From Aquatica leii (Eukaryota > Arthropoda > Insecta > Coleoptera > Lampyridae), in NCBI GenBank assembly GCA_035610365.1, contig CM069432.1:14818001-14882000 (forward strand): a DNA stretch of 64,000 bases, read 5' to 3'. The notes beneath the pieces were generated by a model. The model was not told the DNA's origin and ran no database searches. It saw only the letters and a list, made by a program, of their open reading frames with translations. The position numbers were made by a program, and so were the translations under genes. Of the stretch, positions 21,548 to 33,772 are shown piece by piece; positions within the stretch are counted from its first letter, which is position 1; each line of letters begins with the position of its first letter.

Positions 21548-22100
21548 TATAAAGGAGGAATTTGGGAAGGTGGAGTAAAATCTGAAAAAAAAACATTTAA
21601 AACGAATTTTAGGAAACGCAAAACTCGTATATATGAAGATGTTTACACGACTTTAACTCTTGCAGAAGCTATTTTAAACTCACGCCCTCTATCATATTTA
21701 TCTTCCCAACCTGATGACCTGTCTCCATTGACCACAGGTCACTTCCTTATTGGACGACTGTAAACGTTTATTCTTACACCTAATTTTCTCGTACCAGAAA
21801 ATTGGTTAACTTCTTATCAGCGGGCTTAAAAGTTAGCCACACACTTTTGGAACAGAAGGATTGTCGAAGTCGTCCCCGAATTATAAAGACGTTGCAAATG
21901 GCATCGCCAATTCTCACAATTACTTAAAGAAGATGTTGTGGTTCTTTTCCAAGAAGATCGAGTCCCACCTTTAAATTGGCGCTTGGGTAGAGTTGTCGAA
22001 CTCCATCTTGGTGCTGACGGTGTGGTGCCAACGGTACTTTATTTAAAAAATCAGTGCGCAAACTTTGTGTTCTTTTTAGTAGTAATGTATGTAGACTAAT
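21548..22100 (+). pseudogene. BEL/Pao integrase C-terminal remnant
   Basis: The end of a BEL/Pao pol polyprotein. In order: GGIWEGGVKSEKK (the H.GG.WE..VK box after the catalytic core), EAILNSRPLSYLSS, PDDLSPLTTGHFLIGR, a stop, then THFWNRR, KEDVVVLFQEDRVPPLNWRL and GRVVELHLGADGVV, finishing VRKLCVLF. This block order (NSRPL, LTPGHFLIG, PP..W.LGR, DG..R, RPV.KLC) is characteristic of BEL. The upstream pol is missing. Three or four stops or frameshifts. Confidence 0.8.
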
Positions 22101-23459
22101 TAAATTTATTTCTCTATTCTACACTTTATCTTTTGTTTACATGACTTATTTGCACTATGATTTTTGTTACTTGTTACACTTAATTGACGATTATTATTTT
22201 TTTTAAGGTTTCAAAAAAGGCAATGTATTTAATTGTCACATTATTAACATCTGAGGCTAGCGCATGATGAGAATAATTGAATATAATATAATAAAAAAGA
22301 TGGCAAAAAAAAAGATGATTCCCTGAGTTGTTGCATTTTCAATTGTTGCAGTTGCAGTATTAAAAAATAGAAGCAAACATTTATACAGTCCACTTTCTAA
22401 ACTAAATTGATCAGACTCTATTTTGAAACATTAACAATATTTATGACATATAAATTTGTGTATAATTGTCAATTTATGATACATCCGTGTCCGTGCATAG
22501 ATTCAATTTAATCAAATTTTTGTTTATGTTTAAGACCTGATTTAGAAATTACAAATTTTTTAAATTGCGTTTTTATTCTCTGATTTGATGGAATTTCTTT
22601 AAATCTAAAATTTCTATTGTTTGAAAATATTTTTCTTTGAAAATAATATTAATTTTAAAGTTTGCAAAAACCCAATTTGATTAAGTAGTTTTAGTTTTCT
22701 CTATAATGTTGTGTAACAATGGCGTATTATGACAAAAGATCTAATTGAAAATTCTGCGTCGTGGAAACAAAATCCTGTTACCGGGATAAAAGGTCAGTCA
22801 AGAAGTAGATTGAAAATTTAAGAAGCGACAAACGCTCTATACACCTGCTACCTTCGGGCGCAAAAAGTTTTTCTTTTATTTTTAGAAATAATTTCTATAC
22901 TTCTCTACTACTACCGTAATCGAATTTAATGTTCGTTGTCTTAGGACTTTATGAGAAAACCTACTTAGGATACGACACGGTAATGTACGAGTCGATAACC
23001 GTCTCGTTATTTATTAATAACTACATGAAGGTTTGATTACAACTAGGCCATTGTTAAATAGATATATATTTAATTGAGGGTATGGTAGCGTAGTAGATTT
23101 AATGTAATCACCGTATTATTTCGAAAGGGTGACAGCGACAACGCAAGACGCCCGCTATTATAGTGTCATTTATAGTGTATAGTTAAGCTTGTTCTTGTAA
23201 TTAATTAGTTAAATTGTTTGTACATAAATAATTAATTACGATACTTAGCATGCTTCTGATACATTGAAAATGACGTGTGTAACTATTTATTATTATTATT
23301 ATTGCCGTCTTTACATGTATTTTATACAACAAATTGTATAACGTATTTAATGTTTTGCAAACGTTTAATTTATGTACTTTAAATTGAAATTATACACATA
23401 TAGATAATTTCTGTAATTATTATGGTCTAAGTGAATTATGCATTTATTATTATATATTT
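22101..23459. other. No recognised gene
   Basis: AT-rich sequence with an ATT microsatellite at ~23288-23303. It may hold the BEL 3' LTR and the 5' LTR of the next element, but no LTR pair could be matched. Confidence 0.35.
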
Positions 23460-24384
23460 ATATATTAGTATTTTAAAACAAAACCCCGACGACAATTCTT
23501 TATTTAATCAATTATTATTTGAACAAATTAAATCTAAATTAGTAGGTGAAGCTAAAGATTTATTAATTACGAGTTCATGAAATAGGTGATCAGAATTAAA
23601 AGATGCATTATTAAATCGTTCTGGAGATCCGCGATCAGAAGAACTCTTAGTAAATCATTTAGCTACTTGTTTTTAAAACTTTAACGAAATTTAGGATCAA
23701 TATTTCGAAAAAATAAAAAATAAATTACAGGTATTAATTGAACATGTTAACATTAAAAATATAAATAAAGATATTAAAATTAGCAACAAATCAAGCTTTA
23801 GCAACATTTCAGTCAGGTATTATAAATCCTTATTGTTCACATCTAACAAATATAACTGTAAATTCTTTAGAACAAGCTTTTTTAGAATGTAGACGTTACG
23901 ATAATAACAAAGCTCAAATAAGTTTTATGAATTTCATTAGAAATAAAACAAAATCGTTCCAAAAAAATTATAATAGTAATACGAGACAAAATTTTATTCC
24001 AAAAACATACTCCAACAATCAACAAAAACCTCAATGCAACTCTCAATCAAATTATTCTCAACAAATACCTAGACATAATTTTCAACCAAGTTACCAACAA
24101 TTCAACCATCACAAGGATAACTCAATGAATAAAAACTTTAGATCTCAAACATCTCAAAATACCTCAAATATTATAAACCAACCCCAATGTCGATTTCTAC
24201 AACAAATACTTTCAAACCTCCACAAGATAACTTCTCCCAATCAAGATCAAATTTTATTTTCGAAGAATTATGTAATATAGAAGATAAAAATAATCAATAT
24301 AATCACCAACCATCTGATTTATTTGTTTCCCAAGAGTCGGAAAGAAATTTTCAAGTAGAAGCCCCCACAGATTCATTGACTTAA
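23460..24384 (+). pseudogene. Errantivirus-like gag (insect endogenous retrovirus), decayed
   Basis: Opens with an AT-rich capsid-like stretch readable near 23480-23660 (LLFEQIKSKLVGEAKDLLI, then LKDALLNRSGDPRSEELL), the pattern of gypsy/errantivirus Gag. An internal stop and several frame breaks follow. The C-terminal part (23927-24280) is strongly Asn/Gln-rich with repeated Ser-Gln and Pro-Arg-His, like the nucleocapsid tail of these elements that lacks zinc knuckles. No 5' LTR was found. Other parts of the same element continue to 25389 and, across the nested insertion, from 35192. Confidence 0.65.
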
Positions 24385-25389
24385 ACGCTTTGTCAAACCA
24401 ACCAAAATTACCTTTTATTTCAACACGTGGTTTAGAATTAAAAATTAGAGAAAATTGGATTTAGGAGCATCAAATAGTATAATCAACCCTGAACCAGCAT
24501 ACAAATACTGTAAAGATTCTTTGTTTCAAGAACCATTTAGTATAAGATCTCTTAATAACGTAATAAAAAATGACGAAAATATAGTAACTCCTCTTTTAAA
24601 TGAATATAATATAGATCATAAAATTAAATTTTATGTTATGAAGTGGCACGATCGTTTTGACGCCCTAATTGGTAGTCATGATTTTCAAAAATCGAAAGCA
24701 AAAATTAATTATGAAGATAACACTCTCCAAATAAACAATATTAAAATTCCATTTTATATAGAACTCAATCCTCAAAATTTTGAACCCTTTGTACATAAAT
24801 AACAAAATTTCATAAACATTCCAGTAAATATAGAAAACGGAAGGGTAATTATACCTAAAACTAAAATTAATAAATTAAAAATTCCTGAATCAATTGCCCA
24901 AAGTAAAACAGATTTTGAGTTATTCCAAATAACGAAGAAAACGAATTAGAAATACATTGGCAAGAACAAACAGACGCAGAACCATTAATAAATGTAGATA
25001 CAAAAGTACCCGAACAAACAAAAACGCAGTTAAACATTCCGAAATTAATAAGAACTTCACATTTAAACACCGAGGAAGAATCAGAAACTTTAAATCTGTG
25101 CTCTAAATATCAAGATCTGTTTCATAACGAGAACACAAATCTTTCATTTACTAACGCAATAAAACACAACATACGAACTAAAGATGAAGAACCCATTTAT
25201 AGTAAATCCTACAGGTATCCATTTCATTTAAAATCAGAAATACAGCAACAAATTCTGAAACTACTGGAGAATAAAATAATAAGACCTTTGATATCGCCGT
25301 ACAGCAGTCTCGTATAGATAGTACCAGAAAAGACAGATGCCTCAGGAAAGAAGAAATGGCGACTCGTTATTGATTATAGAATACTAAAT
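24385..25389 (+). pseudogene. Errantivirus-like protease and RT N-terminus, split by insertion
   Basis: The protease has LDLGASNSIINP near 24454-24490, with D-L-G in place of the usual D-T/S-G. It continues to FDALIGSHDFQKSKAKI, matching the FDGLIG.D.L segment of errantiviral proteases. A frame break at 24800 leads into the RT N-terminus. There, IKHNIRTKDEEPIYSKSYRY, KLLENKIIRPLISPYSSLV and KKWRLVIDYRILN are seen, with one stop (25315). Reading stops exactly at 25389, where a DNA transposon inserts; the same frame resumes at 35192. The 4-bp AAAT is duplicated. Confidence 0.8.
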
Positions 25390-25823
25390 CTGTACCCCAG
25401 AACAAAAGTGTATTACATAAGTCACAAAACCTATATTTTACGGGAGAGCAATTTAAAGTTTTTTTTAGAGAAAATCATTTTTATATCTATCAAATTTTAA
25501 GTAAACGTTATCTCGTTTTTTTTTAATGTGTAATATTGTCTATTCTTTCAAGTCCATTAAACTTTGTATAGTTATTTCCAAATTTGAATTAGAAAAAAAA
25601 GGAGTTAGTATAGTTTTATTTTTAGGAAGAAGTATCCGATTTGGATCTAATATCGCAGCATGCGTCGGTTATTAGGATTTAATACAATAAAATAAAAAAA
25701 AACAAACAAAAAAGTACTATTGAAAACAAAATAAAGTTTATTTAACGCACCTATAAAAATAAATCGAAATTAAATTCAAAGTATTGATTACAAAATGAAA
25801 ATTATTCCAGGTATAAATTGAAA

Positions 25824-26922
25824 TTAATCATAATCAGCTTCTTCTTGGCTTGCTTTGGTGTTTTGATGTACCAAATTTCTGTAGTAATCATGAAATTGTT
25901 TTGGTATCCAGCGAAGCAATTTTTGGAGGTGCTCAATTTTTTTTATCGATATTGGGTTTAGTCCGCACCTTATTGGGGTAAGTTCCTCCAGAAAAACAAT
26001 TCGTCTTTCTGTTCTCTTAAGATTTACTTTTTGGAATTCTGGACAGTCAAAATTGGTCTTATAATACAATACACCTTTATCGTCACATCTTACTTGTAAA
26101 TGTACTATTTGTGAAATAGCAAAAGCTTCACCAGATTCTGTAGTTTTACGATCAACGAAGGGAAAATTTTTAAAATCTAGAAATATGCCATAACCATAAC
26201 AATATTTCTATTCTGAGAGGGATAATTGTCAGACCAAATAAATAGTTCTTCATGTTGTGGTTTAATAGTAGCCAAGGCCCATTTAAGCATACCGGACGCC
26301 ATTTCATTTGCGCCTCGACCTGATTTGGATTCATCCCACATCATGCACGTAACCTTTTTGTTTGTAGCATTGCGTAAAGTGTAATTATACGTCCACAGAT
26401 TTAATGAGTAAAAGCTCTAAGAATTAGTTAAGACAGGGGTTCGAAGACACTTTTGCAGTTCAACGCAAATCATTATTTGAGTAACTGCATTTTGTAAGGC
26501 ATTTTCTTTGTCCTTTTTTTTAAGTTGTATCTTTTATATGCTTCAGACAGGTGTTTTTCATATTCTGTATTTATTGCGTTTTTACCCTCTGCAGTTTGAC
26601 TGTCCCGTAAGCTTACTAAGAAAAAGTCACATTTATCGCATGTGTCATTGTCAGGAGGTTTAAATGAAAGATTAAATTCTGTGTTAAATATTTCACAGTA
26701 CAGCCACTCCTTTGCAATAATGTTTTCTGATAAGTTGTTTTTTTCACATTCGCTTTTGTATAGATTATACATTTTTGACAAGTTTAAATGAGTTCCTAAA
26801 TATTTTCTCTTTGATCTATCTCTGGAGTAATGTGATTCTTCCGCCGGAAACTTCATGATATGATCACGTACACTTTGTCTAACAAGTTCTGGAACTTTGA
26901 CATGACGATCATGCCTACCTCT
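25824..26922 (-). pseudogene. C-terminal part of the DNA-transposon transposase (3' of the LTR insertion)
   Basis: Continuation of the gene whose 5' part is at 33773-34832. It resumes within the VTRGRHDRH block at 26922 and reads RDHIMKFPAEESHYSRDRSK, KMYNLYKSECEKNNLSE, EIFNTEFNLSF and CDKCDFF. After a break near 26470 comes a catalytic-looking block with MMWDESKSGRGANEMASGML and WSDNYPSQNRN (near 26215-26350). The tail ends with FQKVNLKRTERR, IPKQFHDYYRNL and an acidic end at 25824. The pattern (S-H-Y-x-R, FNxxFNxSF, CxxC, W-S-D-N/S) matches a large multicopy insect protein family of unnamed function. I infer it is this transposon's transposase. Several stops in 26100-26470. Confidence 0.7.
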
Positions 26923-28309
26923 TGTAACGTACACATTTTTTACGCTTGAATACGTCTGTTTTTAATTAACATTTTTGTATTAACTGTTTATGTAAATTCT
27001 TTTGCGCAATAAATTTGACGCACGCACATGCGTTTTGAGCCTTCCTCTTAAGTACGAAGTCATCCATCTGCATCTTACGTTTCGCAATGAAGTAAAGCGG
27101 ACATTTTTTTGCGTGTTGCAAGTTATGCCGGCGTTTGGTAGTAGCACCTTCGTTTGGTAGTAACACTTGCGTTTGATAGTAGCATTTGCGTTTCGTTGTT
27201 GAATTTACGAAATTTATAAAGATAAACCCGTTAATTCGAAGGGGTAAGTCATTTTTTTGTTTCGATCCGCATGTGTAATACATCGCAATTTACGTTTTAG
27301 TTTTTGGTTTTTGGTTTTTTTTTTTGTTTATGGTACTTGCTTTCAAATCTTCGAAAAAGAATTAAGTATACGATTCACGGGAATTGCATCATATTGCATC
27401 ATTTCAATGAGTCATATGATGACCACGTCTAAATAGCAAGTTGCGCAATAATTTTTGATACGTTCGAACTGGAAGTTTTTGCTTTTAATATACGACTACG
27501 CTTTCTGATTTGTTCGATGCTTTTTGATTTGTGTACGTGTGAATTCGTTTATGGTTACGAAAATTTCGTTTGGATACGTACGCCTTTTTACGATTTTGAT
27601 GTTTGAAATGTAATATTAAGATATGGTTTACGCTGCACGTTTGATGTTAGTCACAACGTCGCTTTTACGAAGAATTTCCGTTACGAATTATGATTTTTAT
27701 GAGTAAAAATCGATAATTATTCATGTTACGTCTGATAAAATTTGAGTTGGATGTTGCGAATGATTATCATACGCTACGTTTGTTTTACGATATTCTGGTT
27801 AAAGGATCTGTACGAATATTAGATCAATCAGGATAAATACGGAAAATTTGGAAATTTAAATATGCATTTCAAGAATTTCGTAATGTTGCGTCATCGCCTG
27901 AACAGATGAGAACGCGTAAATGACCCCACCAATTCGACTTGCGCATTAAAGTTTGAAATCAGGTAACTTTGATTTTATACTTAACCTTCGATACTGTCAA
28001 AATATGTAAATATGTTTTTTGTTATTATGTTAGTGTTAATCTTTTGGTTTCAATATTTAACCATTTTAATATAAAAAATATTGTGGCGTCCAATTTATAA
28101 AACTTTTGTGATCAAGTTAAAATTTTAATCTTAAGTAACGTAAGAATTCCCACGACTCTAATTTAATAAATCTGAAAATTTCTTATTGCTCTTATGTAGT
28201 TTGTTTTTAATGTGTTTTAAATAAATATTTTTGTGAGCTGGCTGGTGCATTTAATTCAATTTATTTTTTATGCGTTTGTTTTTTGTTAAAGTAAGTTTTT
28301 GGCGTTACA
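26923..28309 (+). repeat. LTR 1 of the non-coding LTR element
   Basis: Begins TGTAACGTACAC and ends TTTGGCGTTACA with a 7-bp inverted terminal match. It contains three imperfect 19-bp tandem units starting 'gtttggtagtagcac' (27132-27190). An ORF on the minus strand (26966-27283) recurs in the other LTR only because the LTRs are duplicates. Confidence 0.9.
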
Positions 28310-29271
28310 AATGGCACCGCAACGTGTAGGCTAGAGAAAATTCTAACGTTACTGAAATTTTGATTTGATGTTTTTGTATTTTGTGTTTTATGTATTATGA
28401 TTTGTTTATATTGTTTGTGTATTATAACTATGTTAATATGTTATGTAAGGTTTATCACTTGTTTGTGCGAAGATAAAATACGATTCAATTTAAGTTTACG
28501 ATACGATTTGAAATACTATGTTTGATATGATTGATCTGGTTTCGTTATTGATTTTGTTTTGTAACTTTGGCTACGATTACATTGTTGTAATGATTTACAT
28601 TCTGTGTACGACTTCTGATTTATGATTTTGTTTAGATTTTTTGAATTTTCTGAAAATCGAGTTAGATCTTTTATTGAGTATGAATTGTATTTGAACTTGT
28701 GTGCTTTCGATTCTGTTTTGCATTCGTATGATTTCGAAATGAATGTTTCTCAATTTGTAGAACTTTCAACTGATTTTTGATTGTGCTTAATCCTGAGATG
28801 TTCACCATTGTAGTGTGTGCTCGTGTGAATTCTCAATTTTTGCATTTAGAAAAATGGATTGTTTTGCTTACGTTTCTGCTAAGTCTTTGTTTTATGATAT
28901 TGGTTCGTTATGATAAGGTATATTACGTTGAGATTTGTTCGATCTTGTTTTGTTAAGGTCTTAAAAGAAATTTTCTTCTTTCAGGTTGCGAATATGATTT
29001 GTGAAATGAAATTCGAAGTGAAACACAAGGTTCACATGAATATGTTTGTCTTTTGTTTTATGTCAATTTAAGTTTTGTTTTGTTTAGAAGCTCTGCCTTC
29101 TGGATATGAAATCAGTGATAATATTTTAGGAAATATGAACTGTTATTTCTTTTTGATATATATACGTTAGTATAGTTTTGACTTGTTCGATTTTCTTTTG
29201 TTTTTGTTTGCGTTTCTTATTTTGTGTAGGTACATTCTATGTGGAGTTATTAAGATTCTCTCTCAGCTGGT
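28310..29271 (+). other. Internal region, left part: primer-binding site and T-rich non-coding DNA
   Basis: After a 2-nt spacer, TGGCACCGCAACGTG at 28312 looks like a primer-binding site (compare the TGGCGCCCAACGTGGG class). The rest of the plus strand is extremely T- and TG-rich with scattered 'tacg' or 'ttcg' and no coding frame. Confidence 0.6.
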
Positions 29272-29275
29272 TTAA

Positions 29276-31684
29276 CCTTCTACCGCCTAAGATATTTTAC
29301 ATCGCAATGAGCCCAACTGGGGTAATCTGAATACCCCAAGTGTTTAAGCCTCTAAACGATGAAAACTGAAACTTCTTCGAAATGAAATAATAACAGATAA
29401 GTATGTTAAGTTATAGGTTTAATATTTTTCATAAATTTATATACAATCAGTACATGTACAGATAATTTTGTCGGTACGATGGATTTTACATAAAGGTTTT
29501 TTACACTTAATACATGCAAATCTTGTTTTCCTGTCATCAGATCTGGGACAGAAAGCACATCTTTGACCAGTTTGAAGCTTGCTGTCAAGATGACTTTCTT
29601 TTTCTTGCTTCAGCACTGTTACAGCTATTTCACATTTTGTTATTGACTCCAAAACATGTCGATGTAAACCTCTTGAGTTTAAGGCTCTCTGTTCCATTTT
29701 AGGTTTGGCAAGTTGTAGAGACAGTTCCTCGAGAAAATTGTAGCGTTTAGATTTATCACCTTTTTGTCAGTCTGGGTGGTTGTAGATCTATACAATGTAA
29801 GCATTTAGTGCTGCTATGTCCACCATTTCCATAAAAACTCTCAAAGGCCATCTATTGCATTTACGAACACAAGTGTATTCTCTGGTCATCTTGTCACCTG
29901 TATCTATTTCTGGCTTGTGCATATCTTTATCGTGGATTTCTTTGTCGTGATGTTGCGTTGAAAGAAGTATTACAGCTTTTTTAGGTTTTGGAACGTAAGA
30001 CACAATAGTATGATTTGCAGTAAACCCAAATAAACTAGAATATTCTTCTCTATGTTTGCTTGCTAAAAATTCTTTAGGTATGTCTGATTTATTTGATCTC
30101 AAAGTTCCAACCAGGGTTAATTTTCTTTCAAGAAGAGAATTAGCCAATCCAACGGAAATAAAAAAATTATCAGTAGTTACCCCACGTCCAGAGTCATAAT
30201 ACGGTTTTGTTAAATCTAAGACTACTCTAGCACCTTGATTGATTTTCCGCACACCGTTTATTTTACCAGCATACACTTGCAAATTTAGAATGTATGCAGT
30301 TTTTGAGACTGCACAAATCCAGATCTTAACGCCATAACGGCCTGGCTTAGATTTTATATAAACTTTAAATGGGCATCTTCCCCTAAACACGCCCAATCTC
30401 TCGTCGATGGTAAAATTTTCGTATGGTTGGAAATTAGAAACACATTTAGCTGAAAACTGTTCAAACACGAAACGAATAGCTTCTAATTTATTTTTTGAAG
30501 TCGCCATTCTTTCTTCTCTGGTCGATTTGTTGTCAAATCTGATGAACCGCATAATACTTTTGAATCTCTCACGAGACATTGCGGCATTGAAAAATGGTAA
30601 ATGAAAACCAGATTCAGTTCTTCAAAGTTTGCGTAAATTAGTTCTATGTCCATGTAATTTTCCTGCTGCTATTAAAATTCCAACAGCAGCTAACAATTCT
30701 GAACGGGTAAGGGCTTTCCACTCCTTGCTTGAGTTTTCGTGAGTTTGATTGTATATACCGTATACCCTTTGGGCTTCCCTGTTAGTTTCGCCGCAAATAG
30801 TATCAAGGTTTTTTGGAGTTATAAAGATCAAAAACGCTTCTAAAACACTTTCAATATTGGAGCTTGATACAGTCAGGCCTGGTTTAGCATTTACCATGTT
30901 AGTACATCGTCTTCTTGAAGGTTTTGGTAGATTTGCAAACCATTCCATATTAGACTTAGCCGTGAATACCACATTAGACACATCTTCGTTATCTGATTCT
31001 GTACCAGCCAAGTCAACATCAGAGTGATCTGACAGTTCTTCCACATTATCTTCCTCATAATCGCTTTCTATTATATCAGTGTCACTGCCATCGTCAATGG
31101 CGTCTTCATCGTCAACGTAACTTTCATTTGCTAGTCTTTCTAATTCTTCATACGAAAGAGAGCGAGAGCACATTGCGTTTTAGATTTAGCTAAATATGAA
31201 AAATTGACAATATCACTGTGTATAAGCATACAATGTTACTTACAAAATTTAAAATTATGACACACGCTATAACAATCTTACAGAAATAAATATTGAAGTT
31301 ATTGAACGACAAACCAAGAACAACGCACTCGAACTACACAGTTTCACGTATTTGTTATAAATAAATAAAAATTATGTATTGTGTTGTATTTATACTATAG
31401 TACAAACAAAAAGAATTGTCATAAAAGACTAAACAATAGCAAAAGTAATTACACCAGACAACACCCGTAGGGGCCTAAGCGGGGTAATCCGATTACCCCA
31501 AGAGATAATTACAAGATTGAATAAAAATACAATAGTTTTTTAAACACTCTAATACTTATAACTGTTCGTCAATGTGTAGGTGAAGATTACCTAAAAGCTG
31601 AAATACATTCAATAAAGATTAAGATAGGTATGACGAAAAATGTTATCACGGGGTAATGAAATTACCCCCTTAGGCGGTTGAAGG
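29276..31684 (-). mobile_element. piggyBac transposon 1, complete ends
   Basis: 2409 bp flanked by TTAA at 29272-29275 and 31685-31688. Terminal repeats are CCTTCTACCGCCTAAG and its inverse CTTAGGCGGTTGAAGG (one mismatch). Palindromic subterminal copies of 'ggggtaatc.gattacccc' occur at 29316-29338, 31478-31502 and 31649-31670. TTAA duplication plus C-rich ends is diagnostic of piggyBac. The transposase lies on the minus strand. Confidence 0.92.
29437..31173 (-). pseudogene. piggyBac transposase 1, frameshifted
   Basis: Starts MCSRSLSYEELERL at 31173. The N-terminus is acidic (repeated Asp/Glu), typical for piggyBac. The first frame runs to 30622; a shift leads into MSRERFKSIMRFIRFDNKST. The RNase-H-like core has FTIDERLGVFRGRCPFKVYI, IWICAVSKTAY (the usual Cys-Asp motif is Ala-Val, so the first catalytic Asp appears lost) and VTTDNFF (second Asp). 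Near MHKPEIDTGDKMTREYTC about ten residues including K-G-G-V are deleted although the third Asp survives. NRWPLRVF and DIAALNAY follow. After a shift near 29790, the C-terminal Cys-rich zinc domain reads CAFCPRSDDRKTRFACIKC. Inactive as is. Confidence 0.85.
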
Positions 31685-31688
31685 TTAA

Positions 31689-32383
31689 CCAATTGAAAGA
31701 TACGAACGGTAACACTACTTAAGATTTGTATGTTATGGACTTTATAGAAAAATAACGTGATTTTTTTAGTAAAATTTGTTTTGTTTCGTTTGGTTTTTAT
31801 GCCTATGTAAATAAGTTCTTTGGTATCATTAGGTTGATTTAACGATTGTTTGTGTTTGCCCATTTGCATTTTTATGTAGTTTTTTTAGTTGTGGGTGTAT
31901 AACATTATGAGTGGATCCCGTGAAGCTCAGAAGTTCCCTCTCCTTAAATTGCCTATTATCAAATGTGTCAGACTATAGTGATCTTAAGTTAATGTTATTT
32001 TTATTTGTACAGTTCTGCTCTAGTGTTAGAAGAAACCGTGTATTGAAGGTTATTTGTTTATCTGAATTATTTTGTTATTCGTTACGCTCCGAAAGTTTCT
32101 TTACGATAAATATTTTTGAAAGTTGGTATTCAATCATCTGTTTTTCTTTTGTTATGGTATCTTTAGGACTTACTTAGTATGTTTTTACTTTGATAGGAGC
32201 ACTCTATGATTTGATGTTTGAGAATGTTTGTTGTATGTATGATTCGAGAGGTTTTGTTCCGATTGTTTCGTATGATTCCGATACTTGTGAAGTAGTCTTA
32301 TTGATACATCCGTTTCGATTTCAAGTTCTTCTCGGACAATTACTCATTTTTTTATTGTTTTTTTTTTTTGACTAAGTAGCGAG
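31689..32383 (+). other. Internal region of the non-coding LTR element, right part
   Basis: T-rich non-coding sequence like 28330-29271, ending 'gactaagtagcgag' before LTR2. No polypurine tract is obvious. Small ORFs here are chance. Confidence 0.55.
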
Positions 32384-33768
32384 TGTAACGTACACATTTT
32401 TTACGCTTGAATACGTCTGTTTTTAATTAACATTTTTGTATTCACTGTTTATGTAAATTCTTTTGCGCAATAAATTTGACGCACGCACATGCGTTTTGAG
32501 CCTTCCTCTTAAGTACGAAGTCATCCATCTGCATCTTACGTTTCGCAATGAAGTAAAGCGGACATTTTTTTGCGTGTTGCAAGTTATGCCGGCGTTTGGT
32601 AGTAGCACCTTCGTTTGGTAGTAACACTTGCGTTTGATAGTAGCATTTGCGTTTCGTTGTTGAATTTACGAAATTTATAAAGATAAACCCGTTAATTCGA
32701 AGGGGTAAGTCATTTTTTTGTTTCGATCCGCATGTGTAATACATCGCAATTTACGTTTTAGTTTTTGGTTTTTGGTTTTTTTTTTTTGTTTATGGTACTC
32801 GGTTTTAAATCTTCGAAAAAGAATTAAGTATACGATTTACGGGAATTGCATCATATTGCATCATTTCAATGAGTCATATGATGACCACGCCTAAATAGCA
32901 AGTTGCGCAATAATTTTTGATACGTTCGAACTGGAAGTTTTTGCTTTTAATATACGACTACGCTTTCTGATTTGTTCGATGCTTTTTGATTTGTGTACGT
33001 GTGAATTCGTTTATGGTTACGAAAATTTCGTTTGGATACGTACGCCTTTTTACGATTTTGATGTTTGAAATGTAATATAGAGATATGGTTTACGCTGCAC
33101 GTTTGATGTTAGTCACAACGTCGCTTTTACGAAGAATTTCCGTTACGAATTATGATTTTTATGAGTAAAAATCGATAATTATTCATGTTACGTCTGATAA
33201 AATTTGAGTTGGATGTTGCGAATGATTATCATACGCTAAGTTTGTTTTACGATATTCTGGTTAAAGGATCTGTACGAATATTAGATCAATCAGGATAAAT
33301 ACGGAAAATTTGGAAATTTAAATATGCATTTCAAGAATTTCGTAATGTTGCGTCATCGCCTGAACAGATGAGAACGCGTAAATGACCCCACCAATTCGAC
33401 TTGCGCATTAAAGTTTGAAATCAGGTAACTTTGATTTTATACTTAACCTTCGATACTGTCAAAATATGTAAATATGTTTTTTTGTTATTATGTTAGTGTA
33501 AATCTTTTGGTTTCAATATTTAACCATTTTAATATAAAAAATATTGTGGCGTCCAATTTATAAAACTTTTGTGATCAAGTTAAAATTTTAATCTTAAGTA
33601 ACGTAAGAATTCCCACGACTCTAATTTAATAAATCTGAAAATTTCTTATTGCTCTTATGTAGTTTGTTTTTAATGTGTTTTAAATAAATATTTTTGTGAG
33701 CTGGCTGGTGCATTTAATTCAATTTATTTTTTATGCGTTTGTTTTTTGTTAAAGTTTTTTTCGTTATA
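32384..33768 (+). repeat. LTR 2 of the non-coding LTR element
   Basis: Direct repeat of 26923-28309. Differences I can see include 'tattaactg' versus 'tattcactg', 'ttgctttc' versus 'tcggtttt', 'attaagat' versus 'atagagat', 'ctacgttt' versus 'ctaagttt', homopolymer lengths, and the terminus (CGTTATA versus CGTTACA). Divergence looks to be about 1%. Confidence 0.9.
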
Positions 33769-33772
33769 CTCT

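Larger units (their letters stand above)
26923..33768 (+). mobile_element. Non-coding LTR retrotransposon (LARD-like), full length
   Basis: Two direct ~1386-bp LTRs (26923-28309, 32384-33768) differ at only a dozen or so sites, so the insertion is recent. The ends are TGTAACG...CGTTACA. The last copy ends CGTTATA. The perfect CTCT duplication (26919-26922, 33769-33772) splits the transposase gene. Internal sequence without the piggyBac insertion is only ~1.66 kb, T-rich, with no gag or pol. It must therefore have been mobilised by another element's proteins. A primer-binding site follows LTR1; no convincing polypurine tract precedes LTR2. Confidence 0.9.

Noticed and set aside
27132..27190. 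Short repeated 'gtttggtagtagcac' units that might be a CRISPR-like array or satellite.
   Set aside because: Only three imperfect tandem units with no spacers, duplicated in both LTRs; an internal LTR tandem repeat in a eukaryotic genome.
26966..27283. A 105-codon ORF almost identical to one at 32442-32744, suggesting a conserved gene pair.
   Set aside because: Both lie at the same place inside the two LTRs of one element; identity follows from LTR duplication, and the protein resembles nothing known.
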